From the NCBI RefSeq assembly GCF_000372725.1, contig NW_005199274.1:524578-588577 (forward strand): a stretch of DNA of 64,000 nt, written 5' to 3'. The position numbers were made by a program, and so were the translations under genes. Below, one piece after another: positions 49,831 through 58,482 of this stretch (positions are counted from its first letter, which is position 1; every line of letters begins with the position of its first letter). This DNA comes from Emiliania huxleyi CCMP1516. Its lineage: Eukaryota > Haptophyta > Isochrysidales > Noelaerhabdaceae. The notes beneath the pieces are model-generated. The model was not told the DNA's origin. It ran no database searches and saw only the letters and a list, made by a program, of their open reading frames with translations.

Positions 49831-51723
49831 TCACAGCGCCCCGGCTAGCGCCCCGACCTCTCGCCGCACAGCCTCCGCCTCGTCCGTCGCCTCGCTCTCT
49901 GCGCCGCCCATCGCGGCCAGCGCGGCGCCAAGCCATCTCTCCACCCCCTCGGCTCGCTCCGCCACGAACCCCGCCCGCGCGGCCGCGGCCCGCTCTCCCA
50001 GCACCTGCGGGCGCGAGCCCTCGCCTCGCCGCCCCTCCACACCGCCGCCGCCGTCGCGCAGCGCGAGCAAGCCGCGCCCCGCGCCGACCGCGACGAGCAG
50101 CGCGAGATTGCGGTCCTGCGCGGGGTGTTGGAGAGTGCGGGTACCGTGGAGGGTGCGGGTGCCGTGCACTGCACTCGCAGACCCGCGTGCCTGCGACGGC
50201 TGCCGAATGGGGAACTGGCGGCGTGTAACCTCGAGTGCTGGCTGCGAAGCGCAAGGACCAAAAAAGCCGTGCTCCGGTCTGCTGCATCTGGCGTGTGTGT
50301 CGGGCCTGGCCGTCGCCCTGCCGCGCCAGCGCCACGCGCGCCGCGTCGTAGCGCCGCAGCGCCGCCCGGTGACGGCCCGCCTACACACCTCGTGTGATCT
50401 CGTGTGACCTCGTGTGATCTCGTGTGATCTCGTGCGATCTCGTGTGATCTCGTGCGATCTCGACCGCCTCGGCGAGCAGTGCGGCCAGAGCCGCGGGCGG
50501 TCGAGGGCAGCACGGGTAGAGGCGTGCCGCGCGGAGAAAGGAGCGCCGAGCCTTGTGCGAGGAGGAGAACCCTCAGCGCGCGACACGCTTCTCTGTGTAG
50601 CCGCGCGGAGAGAGGGGCGGCGCGAGAGAGGCGCGGCGCGCCCTCGCTGCGTCGCCAGACGCCCACAGGAGCAGACCGTAGTCATGCCGCAGCTGGAAGT
50701 CGCCCGGCGCAGCCTCGATCGCCGCGCGCAGCGCCGCGCCCGCCCTCCTCCTCCCCTCCGCCGCGCCTCGCGCATCGCCGCCCGCCTAGTCGGGCGAGCG
50801 GGCTCCGTCCCACCTCGCTCAAAGCGCCTCTCTCGCGGCCTGCCCTCGCCGCCTCGGCCGCCGCCGCCAGCCTCGCCTCTGCGGCGGCGAGGTTGGAGCA
50901 GCGCCGCACGAGCTGCGGCGCGCGCGTCGACACCAGAAAGACGACGAGGACCCACCGCACGCCGCGGGAGATGGCGTGGCCCGCGTGTCGCATCCCCGAC
51001 GCGTGGCAGAGCAGCCGCCCTTGCGGGGGGCGCAGCACGGCGCCAGACCCCTCAAAGCAGGTCCCTACCGGCGGACAAGGCGAGAAAGTTCCGAGAAGGT
51101 TCCGAGCGCGGCACGCAGGTCAGCACAGCAGGGCGCCTCCGCCCTCGAAACCTCGGGAGAGAGGGACGTTGAACGAGACGAGCCCTTCGTCGCGGTGGAA
51201 GGGCTGCCTGCGGGAAGGGGTCCGAGAAGGCCTCCGGAGAAAAGGACGTCTCCTGGAAGGCTCCCGGCCGCCGTGTGCCGGCGCGCCTCGTCGCCCGCTC
51301 AGCAGCGTCGTACCGCAGCACGACAGCGTCCCGCACCTGTCGCCCGAGATGACCCGAGATCACCCGAGATGGCCCCGGACGACCCGAGATGCACGAGCGC
51401 GCGGCGGCGTCCCGCACCCGCAGCGAGCCGGGAGGCAGGGCGAAGCGGCCAGCCACCAGCGGGAGGAGCAGGCGAGCCAGCTTGCGGCGGAGCATCCGCC
51501 TACAGGAAGGTTCCAGGAAAGGTCAAGGAAAGGTCCGAGAATGCGAGCCAGCTTCCGGCGCAGCATCCGCCTACAGGAAGGTTCTAGCAAAGGTCCAGGA
51601 AAGGTCCGAGAAGGCGAGCCAGCTTGCGGCGGAGCATCCGCCGCGCGAGCGGCAGGTCGGCGACGTGCACCTGGGGGGAAGGGGGCGTCCCTTGCCGGCC
51701 GTTGAGGGCTTCGGCCTGGGATG

Positions 51724-51787
<64 letters not shown>

Positions 51788-52239
51788 CCACCGGTCGCCT
51801 CTCGGATTGGCGCCACGTCCGTGTACGTGAACTGCGACGAGAGGCCCTTTGCCATCGCAAGCCGCGCCTCGAGCCGGAGGGCGGCGCATTCGGCGGGAGC
51901 GAGGACCGCCTCGTCGCTGATATGCACGCTGGAGGCGCCGTCGCCGAGAGCGGCGGAATCGGGACCGACGAAGCGAGCACCGACGTGGTGGCTGCTGAAG
52001 GCCACCTCTCGGCGCGATGACGCAGTGCGGTGGCTGAGGAAGGCTGCGGCGGTGCCCGAGGCGACCTCTGCAGCGTGCGCGGCCTCCGCCTCGGCGAGAA
52101 TGTGCGTGGCCGGTGCTCCATAATCAAGACTTGATACACCCGTTGAGGAGGAGCTGCATCTCGGCTGCATCTTGCGCTCGTTGATACACCCGGTGCTGGC
52201 GTGCAGGCTCGGGATGGCGGATACGCAGAGGAGGAGCAT
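49831..52239 (-). CDS. 2-oxoglutarate/Fe(II) dioxygenase (prolyl-hydroxylase type) with C-terminal TPR-like part
   Basis: Exons 52239-51799, 51670-51642, 51499-51418, 51336-51299, 51207-51137 and 51064 onward all join in phase. A signal sequence (MLLLCVSAIPSLHASTGC) is followed by LAPAECAALRLEARLAMAKG, VADLPLARRMLRRKLARLLL, LRVRDAVVLRYDAAEQPF, then the metal-binding HxD in FHRDEG, FNVPLSRGFEGGGT, and the distal His and 2OG-binding Arg in HAGHAISRGVRWVLVVF. A later exon from 50786 gives ALRAAIEAAPGDFQLRHDYG and AGRHRAALRRYDAARVALAR (TPR-like). The last exon ends [16 protein letters not shown]. If not spliced on, the oxygenase would end at 50682. Intron 2 is exactly two 71-nt units; most donors are GC. 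Likely hydroxylates secretory-pathway proteins. Confidence 0.75.
51500..51641 (-). repeat. Intron made of two 71-bp tandem units copying the next exon's start
   Basis: In gene sense, units begin at 51641 and 51570, and the exon itself begins at 51499, each exactly 71 bp apart. All three start GCGGATGCT(C/G)CGCCG, continue AAGCTGGCTCGC, and the two intron units end AACCTTCCTGTAG. Each unit therefore carries a usable 3' splice site. Confidence 0.93.
51727..51786. repeat. (GA/CT)n microsatellite in intron 1 of the 2OG-oxygenase gene
   Basis: About 60 bases of pure GA on the plus strand, CT in gene sense. It is located just after the GC donor (GAGAG|GCGACC at 51798), as in the CUB gene. Confidence 0.97.
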
Positions 52240-52260
52240 CCGGCAGAAGCTGGCTCCCCA

Positions 52261-52400
52261 AAAGAATTTTATCACAGTACGTTACGACAAAAAGAATTTC
52301 ACAAAAATTCTACAAAGTGTCGCACGACATTAGGCACGGGACTGGCGCGCAGCGCACTGGCACTAACACAGGTACACCAAAAAGAATTTGGGGTTCAGAA
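52261..52400 (-). promoter_or_regulatory. Promoter-like unit upstream of the 2OG-oxygenase gene
   Basis: In gene sense: TGTTAGTGCCAGTGCGC, GCGCCAGTCCCGTGCC, TGTCGTGCGA, then three AAATTCTTTT/AAATTCTTTTT motifs. It is a diverged single copy of the unit repeated four times upstream of the RAP gene (37032-37385). Confidence 0.6.
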
Positions 52401-54077
52401 AAGCATGCCTGCTGGAGAAGATAAGGTCGCAATCCTTCTCCACAGGCAGCGGCTACAGCAGGCACGCACCAGTGTCGCTCGGTCAACTGTGTAGCAGGGG
52501 CTTGGCGCACGTCCACGCTGGGGCTTGTGACCGTGGCCGGCGGCGATCAGCAGTAGCGTCCAGCCAGCAGCCACTCAAGCTGCCGCGCACGCACGTCGTG
52601 TCAACCAGCCCACTCGAGCCAGCCCATCCCCTGCATCGCCCCGCTGCCGTGTTTGTTTTATGTCTGGCACGAAACTGGTACCCCGGGAGTTTACTAACGC
52701 TCTCTCCCTCCCTCCCTTCCTCCCCTTTCGCCGCCCCCCAAATGCCAAAAGAAAACGGTTCTCCTCGCGGCATCAGCCAAGTCGGGCTCGATCTGGTTGG
52801 TAGCCAACCACTGCAAGGACATTCACTTGTGAGTTGTGTAGCCGTGACCAAATGCCGTTACGTCGTCGTGCCGTGCCACTAGCCCGATACTCATGGAATT
52901 TGGAACAGCTCGAACCGGTCTCCGCCGGCGGGGGCGTAGTCCCACGGGTCACCCTTGTAATCTCTTTTTCGCGTAAAGCATTGAAGGTAGCATCCATCAT
53001 CCTTTTCATCCGGAAGCCCGACCTACAAGTAGAGTGATGAAGTCAAAAAAGAGATGAGCTGGGGTGTGTGTAATGAGCAATGAGTGAGATTCGCGCCACC
53101 ACTGCATGCAGTCGATGGGGTGTGCGAGTGCGAGAGATGGGAGTGGCGAGAGGGTGGCACCACCGCACTCTCAGGAGGGAGGGAAGGGGGGGGGGGGGGG
53201 GCGTGTCTGAGTGGCGACAAGGCTCGCGCACGCCGATCATGCGAGCAGCGCTGGATCGCCAAACCAGCAGAACAGCACCGAGCGGCGGCGCCGACTCCGT
53301 GAGGCCACTCCAACTCGCACATCTCAAGCTGTATCTCGAGAGCGCGATCGAGTTAGAAGCTCATCGACACGGCGTCTTCAATGGTTTGGCTAGCCCGTCA
53401 CTCCAGCCAGTGGGTGTCAGCGACGAATCGGTCATCCTGCCCCTTTTTGGGTCGGTACTAATACCACTTACGGGAGGGTCGTACGTACTTTTAGCTTACT
53501 GGGAGAAAAGGGAGACTTTCTCTCAGTGTATGTGTGTCTCTCTCTCTCTCAGTGTACGTACGTACTTTTAGCTTACTGGGAGAAAACTGAAAAGAGAGAG
53601 GGGGTTGTGTTCTCTAGGCCCCTAAGGGCCTCTCTCTCTCAGTGTATGTAGCTCTTACGTCTTACGAACATACCCGTGCGAGTTTTGGTCTCGGCTCTTC
53701 ACAACGGCAGCTGCGCAACTGAGTCGCGTTTTTACCCCAATGGGGCTTGGCTTGACCGTGATCAAGGATCAAGCCAACCGCCGCCGGAGCCCGTCACTCT
53801 GGTGGCCGAGAGGAGCGTCGGAGCGATTGTCCTGCCCCGCTTTTGGGCGGTACTAAAGTGAAAAGTCACTTGTGGACGGTGGTAAGGATCTTCCGGCGTT
53901 GTTGCATGTTGGGGCGCGAGACCGAGAGATCGAGAAACGAGAATCCATGCGGATGATTGCGGCATGCGGGCGGTGGCGTATCGCGTAAGTGGTAAGAAAG
54001 ATGAATATAGAATAATTTCAAGAGGACGGAACTAAGACTTTCAGGCCTTCATTCGTTACGGTGGAAACGATGAGCTG
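52401..54077. other. Intergenic with element remnants
   Basis: No gene supported. GTACGTACTTTTAGCTTACTG occurs at about 53484 and 53566, followed by CTCTCTCTCAGTGTA blocks and AGGCCCCTAAGGGCCT (about 53619). The same start and end motifs bound the insertion at 58764-59182. CCCGTCACTC...CCTGCCCC.TTTTTGGG..GGTACTAA occurs twice (about 53395-53462 and 53788-53857). Confidence 0.5.
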
Positions 54078-56133
54078 TCACAGCGCCCCGACTAGCGCCC
54101 CGACCTCTCGCCGCACGGCCTCGGCCTCGTCCGTCGCCTCGCTCTCCCCGCCGCCCACGCCTTGCTCCCTCCTCACTCTCCGTCTCCCTCCCCGAAGAGG
54201 TAGGCCAGGACCGCGCCCGCTTGCGTCACGAGCCCTCCGACGGGCTGCATGCACAGCACGAGGTGCGCCTCGCGCAGCAGAGCCGAGATGGACGCCTCGG
54301 GCTCGCGCGGCAGCAGCTGCAGCTCCTCCCGAATCAGCTCCACCTTGCTCACCAGCGTCGTCGCCGCCGCGAGGCGACGCTTCCGGGGCGGGCCGGGCGC
54401 GGGGAGGGGGCGGCTCTGCTGCGGGCGGGGCGCCGGCGGTGGGGCCTCCTCCAGCGGGGGCTTCTCCACTTCCGGAGGTGAAGGCGTGGGAGGGCGCGTG
54501 CGCGGTGTCAGTGCGGACGGCTTGGCCCCCCCTCCCCCCCCCTTGAGGTCGACGGCGGCGGGCGGAAGGCGGTGGCGGTAGGCGACCTCCGCCGTGGGTT
54601 GGGCGAGCGCCGTCGGCAAGCCCTGGAGCGACCGCATGCCAGCCTAATGAGAGAGGGGGAGGGAGGGAGAAAGCGTCCCAAGATGTGGGCCCGCCGCGCC
54701 GGGTCAAGGCGCACGGCAGAGCGCCATGCAGAGCGCGTTGCGCGTGGGCGTGAAGTGTTGCGTGGGACCGTGTGTCACGCGTGGTGTGTTATCCCTCTAC
54801 ACCGCGAGAGCACAGCCTCGAGGGCGAGAGTGTGATCTCGGGCAGTCTCGGGCAATCTCGGGCCATCTCGGGCAATCTCGGGCAGCCTCGATGGCGAGGA
54901 GGTCGAGGAGAGCGGCGCCGTCCTCGGACGGGAGCGGGAGCGGCTCGGCAGCGACGGGGGAGGCGAGGGAGAGCTGCGCGGCGGCTATGTACTCATCGAG
55001 TTGCCGCTCGTAGCGAGTGGTGGCGACGGCCGGAGTAGGCACGGCCAGGGAGGGGGGGCGACCGACCTTTCCGTTCGCCTCCGGAGGTGGGGCGGGTGGC
55101 GGCGGCGGGGGGGTGGGTGGCGGCGGCGGCGGCGGGGGTGGTGGTGGTGGTGCGGCGGGGCGGGGCGAGCAGCAGGCGTCGCACACAGCTGCGGCGGGGA
55201 GGTTGATGAGGGTGCACACCTGCTCCAGGGAGGTGTGTGACAGCCTGTGAGCGTGCACCGCGTCGCATCCCCCCTCCCCTCCCCCGCACACGCTTCCCCA
55301 CACACGGGTCACGGCCGGGGCTCCGCCGCACCCCACAGTGCCACTCGCCCGCCCCCTCCGCCGCCAGCGACATGATCACTTTGGCCGCCTCCAAGCGAGT
55401 ACGCCACGGGCCGCCGCCGCCACGGCCCGCCGCCTCCTCCGCCGCCAGCGCCACTTTGGCCTCCGCAGCTCCCCGGTGCCGTGCGCGTACGCGCAGCGGT
55501 TGCCGTAGGAGCAGGCGCCGCCCTCCGCAAAGTGGCGGCACAGGGCCGTCTTGTAGCGGGGGTTCTCCTACATCTCGCAATATTTGCCGAGAATACAGCC
55601 GAGATGCGGAGAGGAGAAGGCCGGTGTGACACGGCCAAGGTGCCTCGGCACACCAAAGCGCCGCCTCCGCGCCAAGTTTGACGATTTCAGCCCCGTCGGG
55701 CTTGGCCGCGCCGCATAGGTTGCAGCCGACCTGCCAAACCCGGGGGAGAGATGCGGCGGCGGTGAGCGGTGAGCGGCGGGTGAGTGAGGCGTGTGCTCTC
55801 GCGCGGTGCGCGAGACGAGCATCATGCAGGCCGATCTAGCCATGGGGCTGCGTCGGTGGTCACGGAGTAAGAAGAGAGGGGAGAGGCCGTTAGAGTCGCC
55901 TTTGACGCAAAGTTGTGGTTGCCGCACACGTCACACGCCCAGTCGCCTGCCCGGACCTCACCGGACGCGCCTTTCGCCGTGCCGTTCACGCGGTAGAGGC
56001 AGTCCGCCTGAAGGTGGCCGGTTCGCGAGCACTTGAAGCAGAAGTAGACGTGACAGCCTCGCGACGTGCAGACGGCAACGCGGGCGGGGTTGTTTCGGGC
56101 GCACCGCGGGCAGCTCCACCCTGCCGGCATCAT
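54078..56133 (-). CDS. Zinc-finger RNA-binding protein (CCHC knuckle, RanBP2-type, CCCH)
   Basis: Exon 1, 56133-55900: [15 protein letters not shown] (partial CxxC finger), the zinc knuckle [14 protein letters not shown], and [16 protein letters not shown]. Exon 2, 55730-55665, completes a RanBP2-type finger ([13 protein letters not shown]) after a GC donor (AAG|GCGACT). Exon 3, from 55567: [20 protein letters not shown] then [14 protein letters not shown], a tristetraprolin-type C-x8-C-x5-C-x3-H finger. Later exons include [20 protein letters not shown] and a helical end ([20 protein letters not shown]). The final ~95 bp (to 54078) nearly match the 3' coding end of the gene at 49831. The fingers point to mRNA binding. 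Middle splice sites are unresolved. Confidence 0.68.
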
Positions 56134-56151
56134 TAGCAATGAGATTTCCAC

Positions 56152-57156
56152 CTTTTTTTTATCTAGGCGCCGTCTTCCTGTTGTCTGTTTGTTTGTTGTG
56201 CCCTTGTTTGTTCTCTTGGCACCTTGGAGTGCTGGGGGGGGCGACCGGGAGGATGTGGCCTTGAGTTATGTGTACGCCTACTCAGGGTGTGTGGAGGCCC
56301 GCTGACTGTGTGTCGTGTGAGCCTCCTATTTGTGTCTATGTGTCGCTCGTGCGTGTCGTCATCATCTGTCTAGCGTCCACCCATACCGCGTTGGTGTCCA
56401 GTCCGAGCCTGGCTGCTCTTCACCTTTCTACCTACCTACCTATAGAGAGACGAACCGGGCCACCTGGTCGCACCCCCCTTCCAGAAGCCGTAACGTCACC
56501 TCACGCTGCCCCTCCGCGCGCCCGCCGCCCGCCTCATGCAGGTTTCTTTTCAGGCGCCGACAAAGCTGCAAGAAAATCTCTCTCTGTCTCTCTCTCTCAA
56601 AGCTGCTGGTCGGGCTCATCGGCGTGCTGCTCGGCTATCTATTTGCACCTCGGTCGCGCCGTCGTATTGGTTCAGGCGCCGACAAAGAGAGAAAAATATT
56701 ATCCTCACGGTGTGGGGGCGCGGAGGGCTTGTTCGAGCCAAAATGGTGATGTCCGAGGCGCGGCGCTAGGCTCAGACGGCGAGTTCGCGCCGCGCTAGCT
56801 CGCAGATGGCGAGTGCGCTGCGATAGAAAGAAAAGGACAGGCCGAGGTGTGCACCGGAGGTGGGACGGGAGGGAGGCGAGCGAGCCACTCTTGTGTACAC
56901 CGGGCGCGGGGTCGAGACATGACGCATGAGGCAGGGAGGCAGCGCCTGTGTGGGCGCCACGGCTCAGCACGGACACACAGACACGCACCAGCAGAGAACG
57001 AGCTGGCTAGAGACAAGGTACGCACCCGATTACGCGTGGTCAAGGTACGCACCCAGTCCATGCGTCTAGGCCAGCCGCATTGGCCTCGTCGTAAGTCAGG
57101 CATTTCGTGTAGCATAGACCCTCGTCGCCCTTGTCGGGGGCGGCCTACAAGGGGCA
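56152..57156. other. Intergenic, no supported gene
   Basis: A direct repeat TTCAGGCGCCGACAAAG (56549 and 56671) flanks about 120 bp with a hydrophobic frame (KLLVGLIGVLLGYLFAPRSR), and GGTACGCACCC is repeated at 57017 and 57045. No gene called. Confidence 0.45.
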
Positions 57157-58443
57157 ATTGCGCGAACGGCGAATTGCGACGCAATTCGTGTAGTCTCGAC
57201 GGGCGAGAGATACGAGTTTGGAAACCATTTTTCATCACACAACAATCACAGTAGATGAGGATATACAGTACAAACGCAAAAATAGGTACGCATGCCCCGG
57301 GACGAAGAGCACCATTGCCGGCGAGATGCCCAGGCTGTCAGAAGCCCTCGCATCTCCGGCGCGGCACGGCGCCAAACGGGGTGCATGCGCGTCAAAGAGG
57401 GCGGTCCACAGAGGGCAGGGAGGGGTTCACATCAGACAGGCCACGCGGTGCGGAAGCAGCTGCAGCATCGACAACACAAGAGGAACGGCAATGTAGCACG
57501 ACAAGGACACCAGCACGAGGGCCGCCCCACCATTAGAAGCCCCAGAAGGGGATGGTGGCGGCGGTGGGGATGCCCGAAGCCACTTCCTGCACGACGTACG
57601 CGAGGACGGCGAGCATCGCGATGCGGCTGTTCCAGATCTCGCCCTCCTGGAGCGAAAAGAACTGGGGCGAGCCGCGCTCGGCGATGCGCGCCGTCGTGTA
57701 GTCTCCGGGCATCCAGGCCTCGCCCTGCGCCTTCTTGATGCGCAGGCCCTGCGCCTCGACGAGGGAGACGAGCACGGCGAAGGTGACGACCGCCGACGGG
57801 ATGATGCCCTGCTCGAGCCCGCCGTTGAGGACGGAGGGAGAGAGGCCGCCCGTCTCGGCCACGAGGTTGGGCATGTGGAAGCGGGCCGCGAGCAGCGGGT
57901 TCAGCTTCTCCTGCAGCGGCCACGCGACGGCGGCCAGCATGGCGAGGCGGCCGTGCTTGAGCTCGGCGTCGCGGTAGTCGCGGAGCACCAGGGCGGCAGA
58001 GCGCTGCTTGTCGATGCCGCTGTCGAGAAGGAGATCAAAGTTGGCGAGGCCGAGCGGGTCGAAGCCGATGTCACCTGCAACGGTCAAGCCGTGTTGTGCG
58101 CGCGCGCGTGTGTTGTCAGTGTGCGAGCGGCGTCGCGGTGAGGCGGCCTAGCCCACAGCGGATGAGGCAGCCTAGCCCACAGCGGAAAGGCTGTCGTCGG
58201 AAAGGGCGGGTCGGCTCGCGCCTGGAAGGCCGGTGCCGCCCACTTCGCTGGGAGAGCCGGCGCCCGGGTAGAAGGCGACCGTTGGCTTCGGAGTCGGCGT
58301 GCGCGAGCCGAGGAGCGAGGGCGCAGCGGCGGCGACGAGAGCGAACATTGGTTTGATGCGTGTCTGGATCGGCCACGGAAATGTCCCTGACTCTTCCGTT
58401 CCTTTCGCGGCAACTACTCGCTCGCGGTTTTCTTCAAAGTGAG
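57157..58443 (-). repeat. Right arm of the inverted duplication carrying an LHC gene
   Basis: Reverse-complement copy of 44281-45593. Similarity ends near 57157 (AATTGCGTCGCAATTCGCCG) and near 58443 (CTCACTTTGAAGAAA on the minus strand). Confidence 0.93.
57533..58348 (-). CDS. Fucoxanthin-chlorophyll a/c-type light-harvesting protein, copy 2
   Basis: Same structure as copy 1: exons 58348-58177 and 58074-57533, GC donor (GTGG|GCTAGG), GTTGCAG acceptor, phase 1, 237 aa. The protein is identical to copy 1, with three helices (ELKHGRLAMLAAVAWPLQEK; VVTFAVLVSLVEAQG; GEIWNSRIAMLAVLAYVVQE). The two copies are inverted relative to each other with 11.5 kb between the arms. Identity of the proteins, with small indels in flanks, points to recent duplication or continuing gene conversion. 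Confidence 0.93.
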
Positions 58444-58482
58444 TTTAGTGTGGCCGCGGAAGCGTGTTTGTCGCGAGCTGCA

